A stretch of DNA of 64,000 bases from JBGSMX01 sp963790405 (GTDB lineage Bacteria; Actinomycetota; Coriobacteriia; Anaerosomatales; JAGXFU01), in the NCBI GenBank assembly GCA_963790405.1, contig CAWBOJ010000003.1, positions 248,001-312,000 on the forward strand, written 5' to 3'. Numbering within the stretch: position 1 is the first letter of the stretch; each line of letters starts with the position of its first letter. Below are positions 7,744-16,692 of this stretch, in pieces. The position numbers and the translations under genes are program-made. The notes beneath the pieces are model-generated. The model made no database searches, was not told where the DNA came from, and worked only from the letters and a program-made list of their open reading frames with translations.

Positions 7744-8077
7744 TGTGCGGGTGCCACTCTATGACATGTTGCGTGCAGCGGATGCAGTCGAGCAGTTCAT
7801 TACTGGGCGAACGTATCAAGAATATGCCGAGGACCTCATGCTGCGCTCGGCGGTCGAGCGCCAGTTCGAGATCCTCGGAGAGGCCATGGCCAGGGCGCTA
7901 CGTATCGAGCCTGCACTTGATGAGCGGCTTGTCCAGTCACATGGCGTCGTGGATTTTCGGAATGTGATTGCCCATGACTACGACATGCTGTCGCATGCGA
8001 CCGTCTGGGATATCGCGACGCGATACCTGCCGCCGCTACGCGCCGCCGTGGCCGCAGCACTCGATGAGGCAGGGTAG
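7730..8077 (+). CDS. hepT: HEPN-domain ribonuclease toxin, HepT-like (DUF86)
   Basis: A 115-residue HEPN protein. The family catalytic motif RX4HXY is present as RNVIAHDY, with the tyrosine that MntA proteins modify. The upstream frame extends to 7664, but the ATG at 7730 gives the normal family length and overlaps the antitoxin stop by 14 bases, a typical toxin-antitoxin coupling. The role is inferred from the family and the pairing: RNA cleavage that is switched off by AMPylation. The pair could serve in phage defence or plasmid-type maintenance. Confidence 0.87.
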   Translation: MRLRDVRVPLYDMLRAADAVEQFITGRTYQEYAEDLMLRSAVERQFEILGEAMARALRIEPALDERLVQSHGVVDFRNVIAHDYDMLSHATVWDIATRYLPPLRAAVAAALDEAG

Positions 8078-8095
8078 CGAGGCGAGCACCGAGCG

Positions 8096-8866
8096 CTACG
8101 CCAGCCCGAGCCGCTCCAGCACCTTCTCGCTCGTCAACTCCTTGGCCGCATCGCGGCCCACCCAGCGCTCCGCGCGGTCGTCGCTTCTGGCCAGCTCCTC
8201 GGCCACCGCAAGTGCCTTCGGGTGCAACGTTGCCGAGCGCTTCCCGATATGCCGCAGCGCCCAGCTCACCGCCTTCTTCACGAAGTTGCGTCCGTCGTGG
8301 GCTTCTCGGCGGATCGGCTCGAGGAAGGGCAGCAGCTTCTCATCGGGCGCGTCTTTGTCGTGCCAGGCGAGCACCGCAATGAGCGCGAACCCTGCACGCT
8401 TCACGAACTCCTCGTCGCGGCCGGTCAGTTCGGTGGCTAGTTCGTAAGCGAATGGCGTGCGGCCGAGCAGGTTCATGCACAGCCCGTCGGTGATGTCCCA
8501 CGAGTCGGAGTCGGCGGCCCACGCACGTGCCTGCTCGCGGGTCACGAGTGTCGGATCGTCCACGATCGTTGCGAGGATGCGCGCCTCATGCACTCCGCTG
8601 TCCCACAGTCGCGCGGCGACCTCGTGCCGCCACTGGGGATCGCGCTTTCGCGGCTTGAGTGCCACGCGGGCGATTGCGCGCAGCTCGGTCACCGAGACCC
8701 CGAGCGTGTTGTGAGCGCTGATGCCGAAGCGAGCCATGCCGGCGACGTTGTCGGGGTTGGCACGCGAGCGCAGGATCGCGAGCAGGCCCTCGGCTGCGTG
8801 CGGGGCCGACCGTTCGCCGATATCCTCGGGCTCGGGGGCCGACTCGTGCAGGGGATGCTCGGCCAT
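8096..8866 (-). CDS. DNA alkylation repair protein, AlkD-like
   Basis: A 256-residue all-helical HEAT-like DNA glycosylase of the AlkD/DNA alkylation repair family, which removes N3- and N7-alkylated purines. Family signatures are ARLWDSGVHEARILA, then DSWDITDGLC and the late FVKKAVSWALRHIG helix. The first 25 residues are a poorly conserved acidic tail. It runs convergent to the HEPN gene with 18 bases between the stops, so it is not part of that module. Confidence 0.87.
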   Translation of the reverse strand: MAEHPLHESAPEPEDIGERSAPHAAEGLLAILRSRANPDNVAGMARFGISAHNTLGVSVTELRAIARVALKPRKRDPQWRHEVAARLWDSGVHEARILATIVDDPTLVTREQARAWAADSDSWDITDGLCMNLLGRTPFAYELATELTGRDEEFVKRAGFALIAVLAWHDKDAPDEKLLPFLEPIRREAHDGRNFVKKAVSWALRHIGKRSATLHPKALAVAEELARSDDRAERWVGRDAAKELTSEKVLERLGLA

Positions 8867-8999
8867 GGGCGTACCTCTCGGCTCGTGTTGCGTGGCTGCT
8901 GTATCGGGCTGCGACCGCTTGAATACTGGTAGGTTATGGGAACAATGTACCCGTCGCCACTCGACGATGTCTCACGTTCAAATCGGGAAAGGGTCGCTC

Positions 9000-9815
9000 A
9001 TGCCTACGCTACACGCACCGGATGCGCCGGTCCGGGAGTGGGTCGAGGCTGCACACGTGCGTCGTTCCCGGCGCAGCTACGACGGGACGCCTCTCGACGC
9101 TGAGACGTTGGCCGCGATGGAGTCGCTGTGCAAGTCGTTCCGCCCCTCGCCGGTCGCACGGGCAGTGCTGCTTGCGAAGGCGCCGCCGGACATCTTCACG
9201 GGTATCGTGGGCAGCTACGGGCAAGTGACCGGCGCGCCCTCGGCGGTGGCCATTGTGGGAACGAACGGGGCGCCCGGCGTACAGATGTCGATAGGCTACA
9301 CAGGCGAGGCAATCGTGCTCGAAGCGACTCGACTGGGCTTGGGCACGTGCTGGATCGGCGGCTACTACAAGCCGACTCGCGTGGCCGAGCTACTGAACCT
9401 GGGTGGCGGGGAGCGTGTGTACGCGATCACGCCGCTCGGCACGCCAAGCGAGCTGCTCACGAGCTACGAGGAACTGGCCCATACCGTCAAGACCGTGACG
9501 GGCCCACCTCGCAAACCTGCCGAGGAGATCGCTCCGGGAAGCGAAGACTGGCTGCCGTGGGCACGGGCGGGCGTCGAACTGGCGCGCATCGCTCCGAGTG
9601 CGGTCAACCGGCAGCCCTGGCGCTTTCGCTACGAGGAAGGTCGCGTCATCGTCGCCTTCGACGGCCCCGAGACAGGCTACAAGGTCTCGAAGAAGCTCGA
9701 CTGCGGCATCGCGATGCTGCACTTCGAGCTGGGCGCAGCAGCCGCGGGTGTTCAAGGACAGTGGGAGCGCGCGGACGATCATGGATCGGATGTGGCCCGC
9801 TACGTTCTCGTGTGA
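9000..9815 (+). CDS. Nitroreductase-family protein
   Basis: A 271-residue FMN-dependent oxidoreductase-like protein. The family's N-terminal basic patch (HVRRSRRSYDG) is followed by a Gly-rich region with GLGTCWIGGYY, and a repeated half ends with APSAVNRQPWRF, matching the SxxNxQPW motif that contacts FMN. It resembles the larger two-half nitroreductase type (TM1586-like). The start at 9000 is chosen because GGGAAAGGG lies just before it; the open frame continues upstream without homology. The substrate cannot be told from sequence. Confidence 0.8.
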   Translation: MPTLHAPDAPVREWVEAAHVRRSRRSYDGTPLDAETLAAMESLCKSFRPSPVARAVLLAKAPPDIFTGIVGSYGQVTGAPSAVAIVGTNGAPGVQMSIGYTGEAIVLEATRLGLGTCWIGGYYKPTRVAELLNLGGGERVYAITPLGTPSELLTSYEELAHTVKTVTGPPRKPAEEIAPGSEDWLPWARAGVELARIAPSAVNRQPWRFRYEEGRVIVAFDGPETGYKVSKKLDCGIAMLHFELGAAAAGVQGQWERADDHGSDVARYVLV

Positions 9816-9872
9816 TGCGCATCGCCGGTGTTGCTGCGATGCACTAGAGTGAGGGCATCGAAAGGGGAATCG

Positions 9873-10577
9873 ATGCGCATCCACTACCTTCAGCACGTGC
9901 CGTACGAGGGCATCGCGGGCATTGGCGACTGGGCGACTGCGCGCGGGCACACCCTCAGCGTGAGTCAGCTGTTCGCGCAGGACTTCGCACATCCCGGTGC
10001 CTTCGACATGCTCGTCGTCATGGGCGGTCCTATGAACATCTATCAGGACGCCGAGTATCCCTGGCTTGCCGAGGAGAAACGCTTCATCGCATCTACAATC
10101 GAGGCAGGCAAGCTGGTGCTGGGCGTGTGCCTCGGCTCGCAATTGGTGGCCGACGTGCTGGGAGGTCCCGTCACGCACGGAGTGCAGCCCGAAATCGGCT
10201 GGTATCCGGTCGAGTTGACCGAGGCAGGTCGGGCGCTGGAGGTGTTCTCGGCGCTACCCGAACGATTCGAGCCGCTGCACTGGCACGGCGACACGTTCGC
10301 GATTCCGCCGGGAGCGGTCCACGTGGCGCGAAGCGAGGCGTGCGAGAACCAGGCGTTTGCCTACGACGACGGTCGCGTCATCGGGCTGCAGTGTCACCTC
10401 GAAGCGACGCACCAGTCGTGGTCGGTGCTGTGCGAGGCGTGCGGCGACCAGCTCGAGGGCGGTGGCGAGTGGATCTCCTCGGCAGAGGAGATGCTTGCCG
10501 ATGAGGCGCGCTTCGAAACGATCCGGGAGCTTCTGTTCGGTGTGCTCGATGCGATGAGTGCACGACATGACGGCTAG
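9873..10577 (+). CDS. Class I glutamine amidotransferase (GMP synthase-like)
   Basis: A 234-residue triad glutamine amidotransferase. The nucleophile elbow is GVCLGSQLVA, the histidine and glutamate of the triad sit in LQCHLEAT, and VVMGGPMNIY forms the oxyanion side. Proteins of this kind are annotated as GMP synthase-like but have no synthase domain and act on unknown substrates. The ATG at 9873 follows AAAGGGG. It is on the same strand as the nitroreductase 57 bases upstream and may be cotranscribed. Confidence 0.85.
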   Translation: MRIHYLQHVPYEGIAGIGDWATARGHTLSVSQLFAQDFAHPGAFDMLVVMGGPMNIYQDAEYPWLAEEKRFIASTIEAGKLVLGVCLGSQLVADVLGGPVTHGVQPEIGWYPVELTEAGRALEVFSALPERFEPLHWHGDTFAIPPGAVHVARSEACENQAFAYDDGRVIGLQCHLEATHQSWSVLCEACGDQLEGGGEWISSAEEMLADEARFETIRELLFGVLDAMSARHDG

Positions 10578-10587
10578 GGGGACTCAC

Positions 10588-11160
10588 GTGGGCGGTGCCA
10601 GGTTCTCGCGGCCTCGACATGCGCGGGTTTCACGCGGCCTGCTGCTTGCCGCGCTGGTGCTCGTCTTGGCGGTACCCGCCTGCTCGGCCGGAGACTACGA
10701 GCCCTATGCAACTGCCGAGGACGCTGCGGGACACTACGCAACGGGTGTGCTGGTGGGCGACACGGAGATGGCGTCTCGTTCGGTGGGGGCGAGCGTGGAC
10801 GAGGAAGCGCTGGCGAGTGCCCGTGTCGATCTGTTCGGTATCGAGGATGCGGTGCCGGACGGGGTGGCCGTTGTCAGGGCGGGCGCAGACAGCGTCGTGT
10901 CGCCGGGCGGTCGAAGCCAGCGGGCGAATCTGTTCGAAGTCGACTCCTATAAGACCGCCGACGGGGTGGTTGTCGTCGTCGAGTCGCCCGACCGCGCGCC
11001 CGAGATCTGGGTCTCCGATACCGAGCCATGGAGAGTCATTCCCATGAGTTCCCAGGCGACAGGGCAGCTGTTCGTGAAGATTCTGCTTCTGGGCCTTCTG
11101 TGCGCTGTCGTCATCGGCGTAGTGGTGGCGATCCGTATGGCCGACAACGAGTACGACTAG
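10588..11160 (+). CDS. Hypothetical lipoprotein or membrane protein with N- and C-terminal hydrophobic segments
   Basis: A 190-residue protein of unknown function. The GTG at 10588 follows AGGGGG at good spacing and avoids overlap with the previous gene. An N-terminal signal ends in a lipobox-like VPAC. The middle 110 residues are acidic and soluble. A membrane span lies near residues 160-180 (LLLGLLCAVVIGVVVAI) with a short cytoplasmic tail. It stands directly before an ABC-2 exporter operon (73 bases) and could be an accessory part, which is inference. Confidence 0.65.
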   Translation: MGGARFSRPRHARVSRGLLLAALVLVLAVPACSAGDYEPYATAEDAAGHYATGVLVGDTEMASRSVGASVDEEALASARVDLFGIEDAVPDGVAVVRAGADSVVSPGGRSQRANLFEVDSYKTADGVVVVVESPDRAPEIWVSDTEPWRVIPMSSQATGQLFVKILLLGLLCAVVIGVVVAIRMADNEYD

Positions 11161-11233
11161 CGAAGCGTAGTCCTGCGTTTGGGCTGGCTGCTACTATCTA
11201 TATGGTGCGTGATCCGGGTGGAGGGGCCAGAGG

Positions 11234-12175
11234 ATGAGCGACATCGTCACCGTGCAGGGGCTGGTCAAGAAGTTCGACGACCTGGTCGCTGTCGATCACG
11301 TGGACTTCGCGATCGCCGAGGGGGAGATCTTCGGCCTACTCGGCCCCAACGGCGCGGGCAAGACCACCACGATCTCGATCATCTCCGGGCTGATCGATGC
11401 AACCGAGGGCGATGTGATCGTCGACGGCAACTCGGTTGGCAAGAAGCCGGGTGCGGTCAAGAAGGTTCTCGGCGTGGTACCGCAGGAAGTGGCGCTCTAT
11501 CCGGCGCTCACCGCGCGCGAGAATCTCACATTCTGGGGCCGCATGTACGGGATGGGCGGCAAGGAGCTTTCCTCGGCAGTGGATGAAGCACTCGAACTCG
11601 CGGGACTTGCGGACCGCGCCAAGGAGCGCATCGAGAAGTACTCGGGCGGCATGAAGCGGCGCATCAACATCGCCGCGGGCATCTTGCACAAGCCGCGCGT
11701 ACTGCTCATGGACGAACCCACCGTGGGCATCGACCCGCAGAGCCGCAATCACATCCTCGAGCAGGTCAAGGAGCTCAACGCCGCAGGCATGACCGTGCTC
11801 TACACGAGTCACTACATGGAAGAGGTAGAGTTCCTGTGCGATCGCGTGGGCATCATGGACCACGGCAAGGTCATCGCGATGGGCACGATCGATGAGCTGC
11901 GCACGCTGGTCGGCGACGCGGACATCGTGGCGGTCGAACTCGATGAGGCGCTGGCAGAGGGCGCGCTCGAGAGCATCCGCGCGCTCGACGTCGTGACCGA
12001 GGCCGAGGCGACCGACTCCACGTTGCAGGTACTCTCGGTCGACGGCGGTGCCGCGCTGCCGGGCATCGTCTCGGCGCTCAATGCGGTCGGCGCGCACGTG
12101 CGCGGGATCGAAGTGACAGAGCCGGATCTGGAGTCGGTGTTCCTGCACCTCACCGGCAAGTCTCTGCGGGACTGA
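11234..12175 (+). CDS. ABC-2 type exporter ATP-binding protein
   Basis: A 313-residue ATPase of the DrrA/CcmA-like ABC-2 group. Walker A is GPNGAGKTTT, the signature is YSGGMKRR, Walker B is LLMDEPTVGID, and the H-loop follows in YTSHYMEE. A C-terminal extension of about 80 residues is typical of this group. It begins a three-gene operon with two permeases (gaps of 5 and 3 bases). Family members export drugs, lipids or polysaccharides; nothing here fixes the substrate. Confidence 0.92.
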   Translation: MSDIVTVQGLVKKFDDLVAVDHVDFAIAEGEIFGLLGPNGAGKTTTISIISGLIDATEGDVIVDGNSVGKKPGAVKKVLGVVPQEVALYPALTARENLTFWGRMYGMGGKELSSAVDEALELAGLADRAKERIEKYSGGMKRRINIAAGILHKPRVLLMDEPTVGIDPQSRNHILEQVKELNAAGMTVLYTSHYMEEVEFLCDRVGIMDHGKVIAMGTIDELRTLVGDADIVAVELDEALAEGALESIRALDVVTEAEATDSTLQVLSVDGGAALPGIVSALNAVGAHVRGIEVTEPDLESVFLHLTGKSLRD

Positions 12176-12180
12176 GCTAC

Positions 12181-13431
12181 ATGCCCAAGTTCGCAACAGT
12201 CGCCTTCAAAGACCTGCGCGTCTTGACGCGGGATATCGCCGCGGTGGGCGTGCTTCTCGGCATGCCGATGATACTCATCCTGATCCTGGGATCCGCGTTC
12301 GGCGGACTCACCGGTGAAGGCGGCCTGGACGCGCGCGTTGCGATCGTCAACCTCGACAGCGGCGGCGTGGCGAGTGCTGCGGGCGTGCAGGCCGCCTCCG
12401 ACGTGGGTGCCGAGATCGCGAGCGGGCTCGTGGACAACGAGGCCGTCAGCAACATCTTCGCGATCGAGGAGCGCGACGACGCCGACGCCGTGCGCAGCGA
12501 GGTGGAGCGAGGCGACATGGTCGCTGCGCTGATCATCCCGCGCGACTTCACCGACTCCATCAACGCAGGTGACCCCGTCGAGCTCGAGGTGCTCAAGGAC
12601 CCGGGCTCGGAACTCTCGGCCAACATCTGGGAGTCCATCGTGCGCTCCCTTGCCACGGACATCTCTCGCGTGTCGATCATCGCCCAGACAGCCGGGCAGA
12701 CCGCCGCTCAGGCGGGTCTGGCACCCGAGCTGATCGGGGCGACCGTGGGGACTGCGGTGCAGGCGGCGACTGCTGCAGACTCGGTGCGTCCGATCACCAT
12801 CGAGCAGACCAGCCGGACGACGTCGACGGATTCGAACGTCGCGGGCATGGACTTCTTCGCCGTGTCGATGACGACGATGTTCCTCGTGTTCGGCGCGATG
12901 TTCGGAGCCTTCGGCTTCATCACCGAGCGTCGCGAGCAGACACTCATGCGGCTGCTCGCTACACCTACGCCGCGCGCGGCCATCGTGGGCGGGAAGATGC
13001 TGGGGATCTGGATACTCGGCTTCCTCCAATTCATCGTGCTCTACTCGTTCACATCGTTTGCGTTCGATGTGAAGTGGGGCGACGATCCGGTCGCCACGTT
13101 TTCGGTCGCCGCCGCCATGCTCGTCGCCGTGACGGGTCTGGCTGTGCTGATCGCATCGCTCGCGAAGACCGAGCGCGGTGCCGGTGGCCTGGGCTCGCTG
13201 ATCGTGCAGCTCATGGCGCTCATCGGCGGCGTGTTCTTCCCGATCTCGATCCTGCCCGAGTGGCTCCAGCCCATCCGCTACCTCTCCATCATGGGATGGG
13301 GCATGGAGGGCATCCAAGACATCCAGCTCCACGGCGCCACGCTCACGGGAGTGCTCACGCCGATCGTCGCGCTCGTGGGTATGGGCGCGCTGTTCTTCGG
13401 CTTCGGTATCTGGCGATTGAGGATGGAGTAG
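12181..13431 (+). CDS. ABC-2 exporter permease (first)
   Basis: A 416-residue ABC-2 permease: one N-terminal span (about 20-42), a large extracytoplasmic domain of about 190 residues, then a cluster of five spans in the C-terminal half. The motif FGFITERREQTLMRLLATP before the second span is the cytoplasmic coupling helix of the family. It follows the ATPase by 5 bases and precedes a second, related permease by 3, so the exporter is probably a heterodimer of permeases. Confidence 0.9.
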   Translation: MPKFATVAFKDLRVLTRDIAAVGVLLGMPMILILILGSAFGGLTGEGGLDARVAIVNLDSGGVASAAGVQAASDVGAEIASGLVDNEAVSNIFAIEERDDADAVRSEVERGDMVAALIIPRDFTDSINAGDPVELEVLKDPGSELSANIWESIVRSLATDISRVSIIAQTAGQTAAQAGLAPELIGATVGTAVQAATAADSVRPITIEQTSRTTSTDSNVAGMDFFAVSMTTMFLVFGAMFGAFGFITERREQTLMRLLATPTPRAAIVGGKMLGIWILGFLQFIVLYSFTSFAFDVKWGDDPVATFSVAAAMLVAVTGLAVLIASLAKTERGAGGLGSLIVQLMALIGGVFFPISILPEWLQPIRYLSIMGWGMEGIQDIQLHGATLTGVLTPIVALVGMGALFFGFGIWRLRME

Positions 13432-13434
13432 CTC

Positions 13435-14727
13435 ATGCGGCGCATGCTCTCCATGCTCAAGGTCCAGGTGCTCCAGACGCTTCGCGATCGCGGTGAACTC
13501 GTCAGCATCCTCGTGCTGCCGATCGCGCTCACCTGGGTCTTCGGCGTCGCGTTCGGCAGCGATATCTACACGCAGCCGGTGGTCGTGGAGTGGATACAAG
13601 GCGACTCAGGCACCTATGCCGAGGAGATCCGTTCCATAGCGTCTGCCGAGGCATCGATCGACATCCAGGACGCGACCGAGGCCGAGGCGAGCGACAAACT
13701 CGACTCCGGTGAAGCGGGGGTGGCGGTTCGCATCCCCGAAGGCTTCAGCGATGACCTTGAGGCAGGCAAGCCGGTCTCGATCGAGATCATCGTCCCGCCC
13801 GACTCTCAGAGCGGACAGGCCGCTGCAGAGATCGTGCAGGGTGCGATAGCGCGCGTGAGCGCGAACGCCGAGGCCGCACGGGTGGCTTGGGATGCGATGG
13901 TGCAGGTTGCGGCGTATTCGCCGACCATTGTGGACCTCCAGACCGGACAACCTCGTCCGATACCGCAGCCCGATATCGCGTTGCCGGCCGAGCGCTTTGG
14001 CGCATTCTACGAGACCGCCGACTCCTACTGGAAGCCCGATCCGCCAGTGGCTGTGACGGGCGTGCAGGTCGTGGAGTCGGTCGAGCGCGGCGATGCCGTG
14101 ATGGCTGCGAGCAACGTCCAGTACTCGATCGGTTTCTCGCTCATGTTCGTGATGTTCGTGTCGTTCGGCTCGGCACAAGGCATCCTGGAGGAGCGCGAAC
14201 AAGGAACCCTGCGGCGCTTGCTCGTCACGCCGACGTCCAAGCCGGTGATCCTCGGCGGCAAGTCGCTCGGTATCGTCGGGGTCGGCGCAATCGAGGCGCT
14301 CATCCTGGTCGGTCTCGGGGCGGTCGCGTTCGGAGTTCCATGGGGCAGCGAACCGCTCGCGGTGCTCATGCTCGTGGGGAGCTACGTGCTCGCGGCCGGA
14401 GGGCTGGCGCTTCTGGTGACCGCGATCGTGCGCACGCGCAGTCAGCTGTCTGCGGCGGGCCCCGTCATCGCGACGGCGCTGGCCATGCTCGGGGGCTGCT
14501 ACTGGCCGATCGAGATTACCTCGCCGACCATGCAGACGATCGCGAAGTTCACGCCGACGGGCTGGGGAATGGCGGGCCTGCTCGACGTGGTGGCTCGCAA
14601 CCAGGGCTTCGAGGCGGCGGTGCTTGCCTTCGGCAATCCTACTCGGGATGGCTGTCGTGTCCTTCGTGTTCGGACTCGCGTTCCTCAAGATCGACTGACG
14701 AGGCGACCGGTTCCGCATTCTGCGTAA
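13435..14727 (+). CDS. ABC-2 exporter permease (second, frameshifted near its end)
   Basis: A 430-residue frame with the same layout as its neighbour: N-terminal span, large outer domain, ILEEREQGTLRRLLVTP coupling helix, then C-terminal spans. After about 14635 the protein turns to Arg-rich nonsense, while the +1 frame from 14636 reads ILLGMAVVSFVFGLAFLKID and stops at 14698. That is exactly the last membrane span expected. So a single extra base near 14630-14640 breaks the gene, and the true end is probably 14698. It overlaps the convergent antiporter gene at 14639. Confidence 0.88.
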   Translation: MRRMLSMLKVQVLQTLRDRGELVSILVLPIALTWVFGVAFGSDIYTQPVVVEWIQGDSGTYAEEIRSIASAEASIDIQDATEAEASDKLDSGEAGVAVRIPEGFSDDLEAGKPVSIEIIVPPDSQSGQAAAEIVQGAIARVSANAEAARVAWDAMVQVAAYSPTIVDLQTGQPRPIPQPDIALPAERFGAFYETADSYWKPDPPVAVTGVQVVESVERGDAVMAASNVQYSIGFSLMFVMFVSFGSAQGILEEREQGTLRRLLVTPTSKPVILGGKSLGIVGVGAIEALILVGLGAVAFGVPWGSEPLAVLMLVGSYVLAAGGLALLVTAIVRTRSQLSAAGPVIATALAMLGGCYWPIEITSPTMQTIAKFTPTGWGMAGLLDVVARNQGFEAAVLAFGNPTRDGCRVLRVRTRVPQDRLTRRPVPHSA

Positions 14728-16438
14728 AGGCGGCGTCTGCTTCCTGTACCAGCACGGTCGAAGCGATGTGCGCGGAGGTCTCGCGTGGCTGCCAATCCTC
14801 GGGCACGATGAACACCGGCGCCGTGAGCCGGTCGATGATCTTGTGCAGCGGCGTGCGCACGAAGCCCTGGACGAGCCCGCCCCGCTGCTGCTTCGGTGGC
14901 GTGCCGAGGACCACCAGATCCGCCCCGACTTCCTCGGCCAGTTCCTCGAGGGCGTCCTCGACGGCGCGAGCAGTCACCAGACGAGTGACGACTCGGCGGC
15001 CCTCGCTGCGTGCGACCTCGGCTAGCTGCTCAAGCACCCGCTCACCACGTGCTAGCGCTTCGGCCCGCGTGTATCGGCGTCCGGGCGTGACGATGTGCGT
15101 GAGCACGAAGTTCGAGGGACACTCGGTCTCGTCTTCGGTGGCTTCGAGGATGTGGCGCAGCTTCTCGGCACTCCAGTGGTGCGACACAGGGATCAGTACG
15201 GTGCGGATGCGACACACCGCGCCCTCTTCGATCTCGAGTTCGCACGCTTCCGGCGTGCAGCCCAGGTGTCCGAGCGCGGTCTTGGTGGCGACAGGGCCCA
15301 CCAGTTCGAAGAACACGATCGAGGCCAAGACGACCGCCGTGATCGTCGGACCGATGTCCGGGAAGTCCTGGCTGGCAGCGAGGGCAAGACCGACGGCCAC
15401 ACCTGCCTGCGGTAGCGAGCCGAGCCCGAACCACGCCGCCTGCTTGGTGCCGAGCCGCCCGGCGAGGCCACCGATGAAGCCGGCGAGGAACTTGCCCGCA
15501 GCCCGGGCCACGATGTAGACGAGCATCAGCACGCCGCCCTGCATCACGATGCTCACGTTGAGCTCGGCGCCTGCGAGCGTGAAGAAGATGATGTAGACGG
15601 GGTACTCGACGGTCCGCAACGCACTGAAGCAGCGGTTGCGGGTTCCTCGGCGTTCTTCGAGGGCCGCGGTGGTGATGCCCATCGCGAGCGGGGCGAGTAG
15701 TGCCGAGACGCCAAGCGTGTGGGCCACAGCGACCACGAGAAGGACATGTACGAGGCCGAGCGAGAGCAGCTCGCCGTTCTCCTCGGTGCGGTGGAGCAGG
15801 CCGGCGAGGACGAACCCGAACACGGCGCCGACTCCTATTGCGCCCACGATCTCGATGGTCGCCTCGGCGCCGGCAGAGCCGACGCTGGAGATGGCGCCGG
15901 AGCGCACGAGCAGGATCGGGACGACGGAGGCGTACACGACGACTGTCGCGATGTCCGAGAACGCTGCGGCGCCTAGCAGCATGTCGCACTGCTTGCCCTC
16001 GGCCTTGGTCTCGGCAAGCACGCTCATCACTGTTGCCGGCGCACCGGACATGGCAATCGCTGCCAACAGCCAGGCGATCTCGGTGTCGCCGGGGCGCACC
16101 CATCCGGTTGCGAACAGGACGAACGCCGTGGGCAGCGCCACGCTAAGAATCGCGATCAACCAGAACGACCAGTGGTGGCGTGCGAGCATGCGCTTCGTGA
16201 GCTGCTCGCCGATGAGGAACACGATGAGGCCCAGAGCCAGCGTGTTCACGAAGTCGATCTTGTGGAGCAGGGTGGCAGATAGCAGCCCCAGGCCATACGG
16301 CCCCAGCAGGACGCCGACCAGGAGGAATCCGGTCACCGAGGGGAGCTTGAAGCGCGATGCAAGGCGGGCGCCGATGTAGCCCAGCCAGACCAGCGCGCCG
16401 AGCGTGATGAGTTCGAGCCACACGCTTTGCTCGAGCAT
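14639..16438 (-). CDS. CPA2-type cation/proton antiporter with universal stress domain
   Basis: About 599 residues from the ATG at 16438 (GAGGAG just upstream); the frame extends further without homology. Residues 1-390 form 11-12 spans of a sodium/proton exchanger-like domain. After about residue 410 a cytoplasmic Usp-like domain begins (VCRIRTVLIPV ... LVVLGTPPKQ), which in such fusions binds nucleotide and gates transport. The last 30 residues are acidic and His-rich. Its 3' end overlaps the frameshifted end of the ABC permease on the other strand by about 60 bases. Confidence 0.88.
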   Translation of the reverse strand: MLEQSVWLELITLGALVWLGYIGARLASRFKLPSVTGFLLVGVLLGPYGLGLLSATLLHKIDFVNTLALGLIVFLIGEQLTKRMLARHHWSFWLIAILSVALPTAFVLFATGWVRPGDTEIAWLLAAIAMSGAPATVMSVLAETKAEGKQCDMLLGAAAFSDIATVVVYASVVPILLVRSGAISSVGSAGAEATIEIVGAIGVGAVFGFVLAGLLHRTEENGELLSLGLVHVLLVVAVAHTLGVSALLAPLAMGITTAALEERRGTRNRCFSALRTVEYPVYIIFFTLAGAELNVSIVMQGGVLMLVYIVARAAGKFLAGFIGGLAGRLGTKQAAWFGLGSLPQAGVAVGLALAASQDFPDIGPTITAVVLASIVFFELVGPVATKTALGHLGCTPEACELEIEEGAVCRIRTVLIPVSHHWSAEKLRHILEATEDETECPSNFVLTHIVTPGRRYTRAEALARGERVLEQLAEVARSEGRRVVTRLVTARAVEDALEELAEEVGADLVVLGTPPKQQRGGLVQGFVRTPLHKIIDRLTAPVFIVPEDWQPRETSAHIASTVLVQEADAAFTQNAEPVASSVDLEERESEHEGHDSHPE

Positions 16439-16523
16439 GTGCGCTCCTCGAGTCGGGGGAAGCGGCGGTGCGCTCCAGACCGCACGGGGTATGTCTCTAC
16501 CAGGATGCCTGAAGGAGAGCTGC

Positions 16524-16644
16524 ATGACGAGCGCCGATATCGTGACAGGGTTCGACCGAGGCGCACACGGGTGAGATGTACGCCTACGCTGCCCTTGTTG
16601 CGGCCCCGGTGGCCGCGTACGCTGTCATAGGCTACGTCGCCTGA
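16524..16644 (+). CDS. Possible tiny membrane peptide, broken by one extra base
   Basis: An ATG at 16524 with AAGGAG six bases upstream opens a 16-codon frame that ends in TGA at 16572. The next frame, from GGTGAGATG, then reads a hydrophobic segment (VAAPVAAYAVIGYVA) to a stop at 16642. Removing one G from the GGG near 16570 joins them into a single-span peptide of about 39 residues. The same one-base insertion pattern is seen in many genes here. Very short frames are easily fortuitous, so this is a candidate only. Confidence 0.3.
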
Positions 16645-16692
16645 GCGGCGCGCCATCCCAAGCCGCGACAGTTCGTTTCTCCGGAGGTTCCC

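Noticed and set aside
11812..13599. A 595-codon open frame on the minus strand across the ABC-2 genes
   Set aside because: It is an antisense shadow of clear ABC transporter genes, rich in Arg, His, Asp and Glu with no domain; long antisense frames are common in high-GC DNA.
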